DNA of 64,000 nt, from contig NZ_JASZYE010000013.1 in assembly GCF_030317145.1 (NCBI RefSeq), forward strand, positions 1-64,000, in the 5' to 3' direction. The stretch comes from Variovorax flavidus (GTDB lineage: Bacteria > Pseudomonadota > Gammaproteobacteria > Burkholderiales > Burkholderiaceae_C). A model generated the notes under the pieces. The model saw only the letters and a program-made list of their open reading frames with translations, was not told where the DNA came from and ran no database searches. How positions within the stretch are numbered: the stretch's first letter is position 1; the number at the start of each line of letters is the position of its first letter. The translations under genes were made by a program, and so were the position numbers. Positions 8,810 through 16,615 of the stretch are shown here, piece after piece.

Positions 8810-9606
8810 GCGCGACCTACGCCATGAACGCGCCACGCGCGCTGGAGGTGCGGGGCCTGGGCAAGTCCTTCGGCGGCATCCATGCCGTCAAGGACATCAG
8901 CTTTGACGTGCACCCCGGCGAGATCGTCGGCCTGATCGGCCCCAACGGCGCCGGCAAGACCACCTGCTTCAACCTGATCACGGGCTTCTACACGCCCAGC
9001 GCAGGCCAGGTGCGCTTCGCAGGCAACGACGTGACCGGACGGAAGCCCTATCACATGGCCCGCATGGGCATCGTGCGCAGCTTCCAGAAGACCAACATCC
9101 TCAAGTCGCTCACGGTGTTCGAGAATGTGCTGACCGGCCACTACATGGAAGCGCGCCAGCCGCTGTGGCGCACCTTCTTCCCAGGCCGTGCGGTGCGTGC
9201 CACCGAGGCGGCTGCGCGCGACAGCGCGCAGCGCATCGTCCACACCATGGGCTTGGGCCATCGCATGAACACGCCGGCCGCTGTGCTGTCCTGTGGCGAG
9301 CTGCGGCTTCTCGAAGTGGCCCTGGCCCTCGCGGCCAAGCCGAAGATCTTGATGCTGGACGAACCCGCGGCCGGCCTCAACAGTCAGGAGGCCCGCCAGT
9401 TCGGCGAGATCCTCAAGACGCTGCGCGGCACGCTCGTCCAATCGATCCTGATCGTGGAGCACAACATGAGCCTGGTGATGGGTGTCTCGGACCGGGTGGT
9501 GGTGATGCATTTCGGCCAGAAGCTGATCGAGGGAACGCCTGCCCAGGTTCAGGCCGACAGCCGGGTGGTCGAGGCCTACCTGGGCGGTGGAGGAAAGAAG
9601 GCATGA
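8806..9606 (+). CDS. livG: Branched-chain-type ABC transporter, LivG-like ATPase
   Basis: 266 residues. Walker A GPNGAGKTT near residues 45-53. The LivG-type insert is ITGFYTPSAGQVRFAGNDVTGRKPYHMARMGIVRSFQKTNILKSLTV. The signature is degenerate: VLSCGELRLLEVALALA, where LSCGE replaces the usual LSYGEQ/LSGGQ. Walker B is ILMLDEPAAGLN, and the H-loop is in IVEHNMSLVMGVSDRVVVMHFGQ. The start (ATGAGCGCGACC) overlaps the livM stop. It energises uptake of the operon's substrate together with the LivF-like ATPase. The Cys and Leu in the signature motif are unusual but lie at tolerated positions. Confidence 0.93.
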   Translation: MSATYAMNAPRALEVRGLGKSFGGIHAVKDISFDVHPGEIVGLIGPNGAGKTTCFNLITGFYTPSAGQVRFAGNDVTGRKPYHMARMGIVRSFQKTNILKSLTVFENVLTGHYMEARQPLWRTFFPGRAVRATEAAARDSAQRIVHTMGLGHRMNTPAAVLSCGELRLLEVALALAAKPKILMLDEPAAGLNSQEARQFGEILKTLRGTLVQSILIVEHNMSLVMGVSDRVVVMHFGQKLIEGTPAQVQADSRVVEAYLGGGGKKA

Positions 9607-10370
9607 GCGCAGTGATGACCCACGAGATGCACGCAAGCACGTTGGCCGATGCCGCCGCTTCGCCTGTGCTGGAGCTGCGCGACCTGCACGTGAGCTACGG
9701 CAAGACAGCAGCCCTGCACGGCGTGAACCTGCGCGTGATGCCGGGCGAGGTGGTGGCGCTCATCGGCGCCAACGGCGCGGGCAAGAGCACCACGCTGCGC
9801 GCCATCTCCGGCTTGCTCAAGCCCACGCGTGGCGAGATCCTCTTCCAGGGCCGGAGCATCGGCGGCCTCCCGGCCGACCGCGTGGTGGCGCAGGGCATCG
9901 CACAGTCGCCGGAGGAGCGCCATGTGTGGCCGACCATGACGGTTGACGAGAACCTTTCGATGGGTGCCTACCTGTGCAAGTCCAAGGGTGAGATCGAGCG
10001 GCGCATCGGCCGGGTCTACGAGCGCTTTCCGCGCCTCAAGGAACGGCACAAGCAACTGGCCGGCACGCTCAGCGGCGGCGAGCAACAGATGCTGGCCATC
10101 GGCCGTGCGCTGATGTCCGAGCCGCGCCTGCTCTTGCTCGACGAGCCCAGCCTGGGCCTGAGCCCGCGCATGGCCGAGGAAGTGTTCGAGTTCGTGCGCG
10201 AGATCAACGCCCACGGCGTGACGGTGATGCTGGTCGAGCAGAACGTGCACAACGCGCTGTCGGTGGCCAAGCGCGCCTACGTCTACGAAACCGGGCGTGT
10301 GGTGGCCGAACGCGACGCGGCCGGCCTGCTCGACGACCCGGGATTGCTCAGCGCCTACCTGGGCGGCTGA
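9603..10370 (+). CDS. livF: Branched-chain-type ABC transporter, LivF-like ATPase
   Basis: 255 residues, with a ~20-residue N-terminal extension before the usual start of the domain (LELRDLHVSYGKTAALHGVNL). Walker A is GANGAGKSTT, the LivF hallmark is GIAQSPEERHVWPTMTVDENLSMGAY, the signature is TLSGGEQQMLAIGRALM, and Walker B is LLLLDEPSLGLSP. The H-loop is in MLVEQNVHNALSVAKRAYVYETGRVV. The ATG overlaps the livG stop. It is the last gene of the importer operon; a strong intrinsic terminator begins 10 bases after its stop. Confidence 0.94.
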   Translation: MSAVMTHEMHASTLADAAASPVLELRDLHVSYGKTAALHGVNLRVMPGEVVALIGANGAGKSTTLRAISGLLKPTRGEILFQGRSIGGLPADRVVAQGIAQSPEERHVWPTMTVDENLSMGAYLCKSKGEIERRIGRVYERFPRLKERHKQLAGTLSGGEQQMLAIGRALMSEPRLLLLDEPSLGLSPRMAEEVFEFVREINAHGVTVMLVEQNVHNALSVAKRAYVYETGRVVAERDAAGLLDDPGLLSAYLGG

Positions 10371-10380
10371 TTCCGGCAGG

Positions 10381-10405
10381 GAGGGTGCCCGAGCACCCTC
10401 TTTTT
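10381..10405 (+). terminator. Rho-independent terminator of the importer operon
   Basis: GAGGGTGC (10381-10388) pairs perfectly with GCACCCTC (10393-10400) across a CCGA tetraloop and is followed directly by TTTTT. It separates the importer operon from the nic operon, which therefore needs its own promoter. Confidence 0.93.
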
Positions 10406-10411
10406 GTCTCT

Positions 10412-10425
10412 TTCAATTAATTGAA
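10412..10425. promoter_or_regulatory. Candidate operator 3, TTCAATTAATTGAA
   Basis: The CAATTAATTG palindrome, here extended to a perfect 14-bp palindrome, lies between the livF terminator and the nicC ribosome site. It is followed by ACTGTTTAACAAC, which resembles the GTTTAA stretch after operator 2. The position fits repression of the nicC promoter. Confidence 0.6.
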
Positions 10426-10486
10426 CAACTGTTTAACAACGGGGCCTGGCCCAACGCCGGCCATCAGATCAAGGAGTAGCGAAGAC

Positions 10487-11722
10487 ATGAACAAGACATT
10501 GCGAGTGGGCATCGTCGGCGGCGGCATCGGCGGCGTGGCCCTGGCGCGCGCGCTGCGGCTGCGTGGCATCGATGCGCACGTGTTCGAGCGCGCGAGCGCG
10601 TTCGGCGAAATCGGCGCGGGCGTGCAGATGACACCCAATGCGGCCAAGGTACTTCGCGCGCTGGGCCTGGGCGACGCGCTGGCGCGCATCGGTTTCCTGC
10701 CCAACGCCATGGTCGGTCGCAATTGGGACGACGCGCGCGAACTCTTCCACACGCCACTGAGGGAGGTGTGCCCGCGCCTCTTCGGCGCCGACTTCTGGCA
10801 TGTGCACCGCGCTGACCTGCACGCCATCCTGTGCGAAGGCATCCCCGCGGACCATGTGCGTTTCAACGTCTCGTGCACCGGGGTGACCCAGCGCGATGAC
10901 GGGGCCGTGGCCCATTTCAGCGATGGCACCCAATTCGAAGCCGACCTGATCGTGGGCGCCGACGGCATCCATTCGGCGGTGCGCGACTCGCTGTGGGGCA
11001 AGACGGCCTCGCAATACACCGGCCACATGTGCTGGCGCGCGCTGGTGCCCGTGGAGCATCACCCCTTGCCCTTCGTGAGCCCGGACGCCTCCTTCTGGAT
11101 GGGCCCGAAGGCGCACATCGTCACCTACTACGTCAAGGGCGGGGCGGCGGTGAACATCGTTGCCGTCAACGAGAGCGCCGACTGGGTGACCGAATCGTGG
11201 ACCGAACCGAGCACCCGCGAGGAACTGCTGGGCGCCTACGAAGGCTGGCACGAGAACATCATCCGCCTGTTCGAGAAGACCGACGCGCAGCAGATCTTCA
11301 AGTGGGGCTTGTTCGACCGCGACCCGATGGAGCAGTGGTCGCAGGGCCGCGTGACGCTGCTGGGCGACGCGGCGCATCCGATGCTCCCCTTCCTCTCGCA
11401 GGGCGCGGCGATGGCCATCGAGGACGCCTACGTGCTGGCCGCCGCGCTGTCGCACTTCGATGGCGACCTGGACGGCGCCCTGCGTGCCTACGAGGCCGAG
11501 CGTCGCCCGCGCACCGCCCGCGTGCAACTGGAGGCACGAGAGCGCGGCCGCACCTACCACCTGGCAACGCCGGAAGAGCAGAAGAAGCGCGACGAGGAAT
11601 TCCAGAAGGCCCAGGCCAAGGACCCGAACGCTGTCGGCATCAAGGCCGAATGGGTCTATTCGTATGACGCCACCGCATGCGTCGAGCGCTTCGACGAAAA
11701 CACCGAAGCAGCCGCGGCCTGA
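10487..11722 (+). CDS. nicC: FAD-dependent monooxygenase, probable 6-hydroxynicotinate 3-monooxygenase (NicC-like)
   Basis: 411 residues, group A flavoprotein hydroxylase. FAD/NAD(P)H motifs are GIVGGGIGGVALA (residues 8-20), the DG motif LIVGADGIHSAVR (154-166) and the GD motif LLGDAAHPMLPFLSQGAAMAIEDA (291-314). The ATG at 10487 has AAGGAG 10 bases upstream. The C-terminal EWVYSYD element resembles that of P. putida NicC. As first gene before nicE-nicD-nicX-nicF it should form 2,5-dihydroxypyridine by decarboxylating hydroxylation of 6-hydroxynicotinate. The related 5-hydroxypicolinate 2-monooxygenase (HpaM) gives the same product and cannot be excluded from sequence alone. No nicotinate hydroxylase (NicAB) is in the window, so nicotinate itself would have to be hydroxylated elsewhere. 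Confidence 0.82.
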   Translation: MNKTLRVGIVGGGIGGVALARALRLRGIDAHVFERASAFGEIGAGVQMTPNAAKVLRALGLGDALARIGFLPNAMVGRNWDDARELFHTPLREVCPRLFGADFWHVHRADLHAILCEGIPADHVRFNVSCTGVTQRDDGAVAHFSDGTQFEADLIVGADGIHSAVRDSLWGKTASQYTGHMCWRALVPVEHHPLPFVSPDASFWMGPKAHIVTYYVKGGAAVNIVAVNESADWVTESWTEPSTREELLGAYEGWHENIIRLFEKTDAQQIFKWGLFDRDPMEQWSQGRVTLLGDAAHPMLPFLSQGAAMAIEDAYVLAAALSHFDGDLDGALRAYEAERRPRTARVQLEARERGRTYHLATPEEQKKRDEEFQKAQAKDPNAVGIKAEWVYSYDATACVERFDENTEAAAA

Positions 11723-11735
11723 AGAAGGATCAGAG

Positions 11736-12515
11736 ATGACGAGCAAGACCCAATTCCGCATCGGGCAGATCGTGCCCAGCTCCAACACCACGATGGAGAC
11801 CGAGATTCCCGCCATGCTGCGCCTGCGCGAACAGGTGCGGCCCGAGCGCTTCACCTTTCATTCCGCGCGCATGCGGATGAAGCACGTCAACAAGGAAGAA
11901 CTCGCCGCGATGGACGCCGAGTCCGACCGCTGCGCCCTGGAGCTGAGCGATGCGCGGGTCGACGTGCTGGGCTACGCCTGCCTGGTGGCCATCATGGCCA
12001 TGGGCCGCGGCTACCACCGGCAGTCGCAGTCCCGCCTGAGCGCCGCCACCGCCGGCAATCAGGGCGAGGCGCCGGTGATCACCAGCGCTGGCGCACTGGT
12101 CGATGCGCTCAAGGTGATGGGCGTCAAGCGCATCGCGCTGGTAGCGCCCTACATGGTGCCGCTGACGAAGCTGGTGATCGACTACATCGAGCACGAGGGC
12201 TTCGAGGTGGCCGACTGGCGCGCGCTGGAGATTCCGGACAACCTGGCGGTCGGCCGTCACGACCCGGCAAAGCTGCCGGCCATCGTGGCCGGCATGAAGA
12301 CCGATGACGTGGATGCGATCGTGCTCTCGGCCTGCGTGCAGATGCCTTCGCTGCCGGCCATCGCACAGGTCGAGGCGGCTACGGGCAAGCCGGTGGTGAC
12401 GGCCGCGGTCGCCACGACCTATGCGATGCTGGGCGCCCTGGGCCTGGACCAGGTGGTGCCGGGCGCGGGTGCGCTGCTGTCCGGGGCTTATTCGAAGAAG
12501 GGAGCTTGCCAATGA
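11736..12515 (+). CDS. nicE: Maleate cis-trans isomerase
   Basis: 259 residues, Asp/Glu racemase-like fold. The two catalytic cysteines of maleate isomerases are present: Cys82 in GYACLVAIMAMG and Cys200 in LSACVQMPSLP. The N-terminal substrate loop VPSSNTTMETEIP (13-25) is also present. It converts maleate, released by NicF, to fumarate, the last step of the pathway. The start at 11736 follows GAAGAAGGATCAGAG; the longer frame upstream is inside nicC. The stop overlaps nicD (ATGA). Confidence 0.92.
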   Translation: MTSKTQFRIGQIVPSSNTTMETEIPAMLRLREQVRPERFTFHSARMRMKHVNKEELAAMDAESDRCALELSDARVDVLGYACLVAIMAMGRGYHRQSQSRLSAATAGNQGEAPVITSAGALVDALKVMGVKRIALVAPYMVPLTKLVIDYIEHEGFEVADWRALEIPDNLAVGRHDPAKLPAIVAGMKTDDVDAIVLSACVQMPSLPAIAQVEAATGKPVVTAAVATTYAMLGALGLDQVVPGAGALLSGAYSKKGACQ

Positions 12516-13339
12516 GCAGCACCTTCCTCTACGGCGCGCAGGTGCATGCCAATGGCATCCGCCAGCACTACCTGCGTTACGGCGGCGACACGGGCGCGCG
12601 CGCCGGTCGCGATGCAGTGGTCATCATCCCGGGCATCACCAGCCCGGCCGTGACCTGGGGCTTCGTGGCTGAGCGCTTCGGGCGCCACTTCGACACCTAT
12701 GTGCTCGATGTGCGGGGGCGAGGCCTGAGCGAGGCTTCGGATGCACTCGACTACAGCCTCGATGCACAGGCGGCTGACCTGAACGCCTTTGCTGCCGCGC
12801 TGGGCCTTTTGCGGTATGCCTTTGTCGGCCACTCGATGGGCGGCCGCATCGCCATTCGCGCGGCTTCGAAGCAGGCCGCCCGCCTTACGCGCGTGGTGGC
12901 AGTCGACCCGCCAGTCTCCGGCCCGGGCCGCCGCGCCTATCCGGCAAAGCTGCCCTGGTATGTGGATTCCATCCGCATGGCACGCCATGGCATCAGCCTG
13001 GAGCAGATGCGCGAGTTCTGCCCCACTTGGACCGAAGAGCAACTGCGCCTGCGCGCCCAATGGCTGCACACCTGCGACGAGCGCGCGATCGTCACCAGCT
13101 TCGAGGCGTTCCAGACCGACGACATCCACGCCGACCTGCCGCGCATCGCGGTGCCGTTGATGCTGATGAGCGCCGAGCGTGGCCATGTGATTCGCGAGGA
13201 GGACGTGGCCGAGATCCGCACCCTGGTGCCCGGCCTGCGTGAGCACCGCGTGGCCGGCGCCGGCCACATGATTCCCTGGGACAACGAGGAAGGATTTCAT
13301 CGCGCCTTCGGCGACTTCCTTGGCCAGGCGCTGGACTGA
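12512..13339 (+). CDS. nicD: N-formylmaleamate deformylase (alpha/beta hydrolase)
   Basis: 275 residues, alpha/beta-hydrolase. The nucleophile is Ser108 in the elbow GHSMGG, the acid is Asp132 in VVAVDPPVSGPGR, and the base is His252 in GAGHMIPWDN. The oxyanion strand is IIPGITSPAVTWGF. The segment VDPPVSGPGRR-YP after the acid is characteristic of NicD enzymes, which hydrolyse N-formylmaleamate to maleamate and formate. The ATG at 12512 overlaps the nicE stop; a TTG two codons earlier is in frame but less likely. Position between nicE and nicX supports the call. Confidence 0.88.
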   Translation: MSSTFLYGAQVHANGIRQHYLRYGGDTGARAGRDAVVIIPGITSPAVTWGFVAERFGRHFDTYVLDVRGRGLSEASDALDYSLDAQAADLNAFAAALGLLRYAFVGHSMGGRIAIRAASKQAARLTRVVAVDPPVSGPGRRAYPAKLPWYVDSIRMARHGISLEQMREFCPTWTEEQLRLRAQWLHTCDERAIVTSFEAFQTDDIHADLPRIAVPLMLMSAERGHVIREEDVAEIRTLVPGLREHRVAGAGHMIPWDNEEGFHRAFGDFLGQALD

Positions 13340-13362
13340 ACCCATTCGACACGGAGATTTGC

Positions 13363-14445
13363 ATGGCAATCAGCGACACCGAACTCATTCGCGCCTGGAC
13401 CCAGGTGCTCACCCTTTCCAGGCTCAAGAGCGGCGATGCCGTCACCGTACTGACGAGCGACCACACGCATCCGCAAACGCTGCGCTGCGCGATCACCGCC
13501 GCCACCATGATGGGCGCATGTGTCAGCCGGCTGGACCTGCCACCGGTCAACGGCGAGAAGGCACTCAGCCGCGACACGCTCGCCTACCTGGGCACCACGC
13601 CGCTCACTGGTAACCGGGCCGCCATTGCCGCGCTCAAGGCCAGCGACCTGGTGCTGGATCTGATGACGCTGCTGTTCTCGCCCGAGCAGCATGAGATCCT
13701 GGCTTCGGGCACCAGGATCCTGCTCGCGGTGGAGCCGCCCGAGGTGCTGGCGCGCTTGGTGCCCACCGAGGAGGACTACCACCGGGTGCAGGCCGGCGTC
13801 GCCTTGCTCAGCGGCAAGCGTGAGATGCACGTGACCTCCGCCGCCGGTACCGACCTGCGCCTGCCGTTGGGCGACTACCCGGTGACGGCCGAGTACGGCT
13901 TCGTCGACCAGCCCGGTCGCTGGGACCACTGGCCCAGCGGCTTCGCGTTCACCTGGCCGAACGAAGGCGGAGCGCAGGGCCGCATCGTGCTGGCCAAGGG
14001 AGATGTGCTGCTGCCGATGAAGAACTACGTGGGGGAGCCCATCACGCTCACGGTGAAGAACGGCTTCGTCACCGCCATCGAGGGCGATGCCGAGGCTGAA
14101 CTGCTGCGCGAGTACATCGAGTCCTTCGACGACCCCGAGGCCTACGCCATCTCGCACGTCGGCTGGGGGCTGCAAAAGCGCGCCTTCTGGTCGACCCTCG
14201 GCCTGTACGACCGCGAGGCCACCTTGGGCATGGATGCGCGCGCCGTCAGCGGCAACTTCCTGTTCTCGCTCGGCCCGAACAACGAGGCAGGCGGCAGCCG
14301 CACCACCGCCTGCCACATCGACATCCCGATGCGGCACTGCAACGTATTTGTCGATGGGCTGCAGGTGGTGAATGACGGCAAGGTGGTGGAGTCGCTGACG
14401 AATCCTGCGAAGACCGTCGAACAGAAGGAGGTCGCGCATGCGTGA
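13363..14445 (+). CDS. nicX: 2,5-dihydroxypyridine 5,6-dioxygenase
   Basis: 360 residues, member of the M29-aminopeptidase-like ring-cleaving dioxygenases. The iron ligands described for P. putida NicX, His265, His318 and Asp320, fall at exactly the same numbers here (ISHVGWG and CHIDIPMRH). It cleaves 2,5-dihydroxypyridine to N-formylmaleamate, the ring-opening step. The ATG at 13363 has ACGGAG upstream and lies 23 bases after nicD. The 3' end overlaps nicF by eight bases. This is the gene that most firmly identifies the pathway. Confidence 0.94.
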   Translation: MAISDTELIRAWTQVLTLSRLKSGDAVTVLTSDHTHPQTLRCAITAATMMGACVSRLDLPPVNGEKALSRDTLAYLGTTPLTGNRAAIAALKASDLVLDLMTLLFSPEQHEILASGTRILLAVEPPEVLARLVPTEEDYHRVQAGVALLSGKREMHVTSAAGTDLRLPLGDYPVTAEYGFVDQPGRWDHWPSGFAFTWPNEGGAQGRIVLAKGDVLLPMKNYVGEPITLTVKNGFVTAIEGDAEAELLREYIESFDDPEAYAISHVGWGLQKRAFWSTLGLYDREATLGMDARAVSGNFLFSLGPNNEAGGSRTTACHIDIPMRHCNVFVDGLQVVNDGKVVESLTNPAKTVEQKEVAHA

Positions 14446-15061
14446 CGAGTCGCAGGTCTACCATCGCCAGGGTTTCGGCGCCGGGCTGGGCGTGCTACCG
14501 CCCCTCGGCCTCCTTATCGTGGACTTCGTGAACGGCTTCGCCGATCCCGGGACTTTCGGCGGTGGCAACATCCCGGGCGCGATCGACCGTACCGCGGGCC
14601 TGCTGGCCACCGCGCGCGATCGCGGGTGGCCGGTGGCGCACAGCCGAATCGTCTACGCGGACGACGACAGCGACGCCAACATCTTCAGCACCAAGGTGCC
14701 TGGCATGCTGGGGCTGAAGGAGCATTCGCCTGAGAGTGCGATCGTGGATGTGCTCGCGCCCCTGGCCGGCGAGCGGCTGGTGCGCAAGAACGTCCCCTCG
14801 GCCTTCTTCGGCACCGACCTGGCGCCCTGGCTGACGCAGCGCGGCGTGCGCACGCTGCTGGTGGCCGGTTGCGTCACCAGCGGCTGCGTGCGCGCCAGCG
14901 TGGTCGACGCCATGTGCTGGGGCTTCCGGCCAGTCGTGGTCGAAGACTGCGTGGGCGACCGCGCCATCGGCCCGCACGAGGCGAGCCTGTTCGACATGCG
15001 GCAGAAGTATGCGGACGTGATGAGCCTGGAAGCGCTGTACGCGCGGCTTCCCTTGGCCTGA
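14438..15061 (+). CDS. nicF: Maleamate amidohydrolase (isochorismatase family)
   Basis: 207 residues, cysteine-hydrolase fold. The catalytic triad is Asp29 (LLIVDFVNGF), Lys117 (LVRKNVPSAFFGTDL) and Cys150 (GCVTSGCVRASVVDA), with the cis-peptide region just before the Cys. It hydrolyses maleamate to maleate and ammonia, which feeds NicE. The ATG at 14438 lies inside the end of nicX, preceded by AGAAGGAG, so the two are translationally coupled. Last gene of the nic operon; the tetR gene converges on it 20 bases downstream. Confidence 0.92.
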   Translation: MRDESQVYHRQGFGAGLGVLPPLGLLIVDFVNGFADPGTFGGGNIPGAIDRTAGLLATARDRGWPVAHSRIVYADDDSDANIFSTKVPGMLGLKEHSPESAIVDVLAPLAGERLVRKNVPSAFFGTDLAPWLTQRGVRTLLVAGCVTSGCVRASVVDAMCWGFRPVVVEDCVGDRAIGPHEASLFDMRQKYADVMSLEALYARLPLA

Positions 15062-15080
15062 AGCGAGCGGCGAGGGCGCC

Positions 15081-15770
15081 TCAGCGCGCCTGGAAGCCGC
15101 CAACCACGAAGCGCGTCACCTGGTCGATCAGCGCTTCGGTGTCCTCCGGGTCGTACAGGCCCTCGGGCGTCATCTCTTCCAAGCGGTGCGTGTCCGAGAA
15201 CGCGTAGAGGTAGGTGCCGACCATCAGCGTTACGCGCCAGTAGGCGTCAAGCTCGCCCAGTTGCGGCAGGGCCAGGCGAAAGGCTTCCACATAGCGCTGC
15301 GTGGACGAACCATAGGCATCCGTGCGCACCTTGTACGAGATCTCGGGCGGCTCGGTGTGCAGGCGGGCCTGCAGCCGCAGGAAGGACCGGCCCTGCGGTG
15401 TGGAGCGCAGGGCCAGCGTGGGCGACAGAAAGGCATGCACGATCTCACGCACCGTGGGCTTGCCCTTGCCCAGCAGCGTTTCGAGAAGGTCCACGCGTTG
15501 CTTCGAGATGACCTGCCCGCGGCGCAGGAAGGTCTCCTCGAACAACCCGTACTTCGACCCGAAGTAGTAGCTGATCAGCGCCTGCGTCACGTTGGTGGCG
15601 GCGGCGATCTCGCGCAGCGTGGCGCCGGCGTAGCCCAGTTTTGCGAACTGCGCTTCGGCGGCGTCCATGATCTCGTCGCGGACCGCGCTGGTTCCCTCCG
15701 GCCGGCCGGGTTTCTTCTGTTTAACCCGCTTGGTGGTCATGGTGCGGCTGGCGGTACCCGTGGTCTTCAT
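15081..15770 (-). CDS. TetR-family transcriptional regulator of the nic locus
   Basis: 229 residues. N-terminal Lys/Arg-rich tail (TTKRVKQKKPGRPEG), then the TetR DNA-binding domain: RDEIMDAAEAQFAKLGYAGATLREIAAATNVTQALISYYFGSKYGLFEETF (residues 31-81), with the recognition helix around VTQALISYYF. The C-terminal ligand domain is unassigned. The start could be 15770 or 15740 (a second ATG). An AT-rich variant of the operator sits directly before the 15770 ATG, suggesting autoregulation. In P. putida the nic regulators are NicR (MarR) and NicS (TetR). This protein is a NicS-type candidate by fold and context only. Confidence 0.85.
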   Translation of the reverse strand: MKTTGTASRTMTTKRVKQKKPGRPEGTSAVRDEIMDAAEAQFAKLGYAGATLREIAAATNVTQALISYYFGSKYGLFEETFLRRGQVISKQRVDLLETLLGKGKPTVREIVHAFLSPTLALRSTPQGRSFLRLQARLHTEPPEISYKVRTDAYGSSTQRYVEAFRLALPQLGELDAYWRVTLMVGTYLYAFSDTHRLEEMTPEGLYDPEDTEALIDQVTRFVVGGFQAR

Positions 15771-15780
15771 GTAATTAATC
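15771..15780. promoter_or_regulatory. Operator-like variant GATTAATTAC abutting the tetR start
   Basis: On the tetR strand GATTAATTAC immediately precedes the ATG at 15770. It keeps the ATTAATT core of the three CAATTAATTG sites but differs at the outer positions. If bound, the repressor would block its own translation start region. Weak evidence because the core is short and A/T only. Confidence 0.3.
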
Positions 15781-15962
15781 GCTTGGCCAATAAGTGAGTA
15801 TAGGGGCAGCGCTCCCAATCGAGATGCAAAGAGGCATTCCCGATGTGGCGCCTCAACTACGACCCGATTCAGCCGACGCGGCGATCGCCACATCGTGGAT
15901 GTTCGCTGATCCCGTTCTGATCGCGGACGGAAAATGCGAGACCGATCCCTCGAAGCGATGAC

Positions 15963-16574
15963 ATGCCCGGCACGAAATCCGACACCGCTGCGACCCTCTT
16001 CAAGTCCGCGAAGGCCTTCGACGCATGGCTGAAAAAGCACCACGCCACGTCGGACGGGTTGTGGTTGAAGATCGCGAAGAAAGGCGCGGGCGAGCCCAGT
16101 GTTACCTACCCCGAGGCTGTCGAGATCGCGCTTTGCTGGGGCTGGATAGACGGCCAGAAGAAAGGGCTCGACGACCAGCACTTCCTGCAACGCTTCACGC
16201 CGCGGCGCGCGCGCAGCATCTGGTCCAGGATCAATGTGGACAAGGTCGCCGCGCTGGTCGAGGCCGGACGCATCCAGCCCCCGGGGCAGGCCCAGATCGA
16301 TGCCGCGAAGACTGACGGCCGCTGGGGCAAGGCCTACGACAGCGCGCGCACGTCCAGCGTGCCCGACGACCTGCAGGCCGCGCTGGATGCAAGCCCAAAG
16401 GCGAAGGCCTTCTTCGCAACGATCAGTGCGTCCAACCGCTACGCTGTTCTTTGGCGCGTGCAGACGGCGGTCAAGCCGGAGACGCGTGCCAGGCGCATCG
16501 CCAGGCTGGTGCAGATGCTCGGGCATGGTGAGGTCGTGCACATCTTCAAGCCCAAGGCCAAGGCCTCAGACTAA
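15963..16574 (+). CDS. YdeI/OmpD-associated family protein
   Basis: 203 residues. It contains the family's opening AFDAWLKKHHATSDGLWLKIAKKGAG, the signature YPEAVEIALCWGWIDGQKKGLDDQHFLQRFTPRRARSIWSRIN, and the C-terminal Lys/Arg-rich repeat region (SNRYAVLWRVQTAVKPETRARRIARLV). Family members are small cytosolic proteins. Some are described as 'bacteriocin-protection' proteins, but the biochemical role is unknown. The ATG at 15963 has only a weak ribosome site. Single-gene unit; neighbours give no hint of role. Confidence 0.85.
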   Translation: MPGTKSDTAATLFKSAKAFDAWLKKHHATSDGLWLKIAKKGAGEPSVTYPEAVEIALCWGWIDGQKKGLDDQHFLQRFTPRRARSIWSRINVDKVAALVEAGRIQPPGQAQIDAAKTDGRWGKAYDSARTSSVPDDLQAALDASPKAKAFFATISASNRYAVLWRVQTAVKPETRARRIARLVQMLGHGEVVHIFKPKAKASD

Positions 16575-16615
16575 AGATCACGCGCGGACAATGGAACGAT
16601 TCGTGAGAGGCCAAC

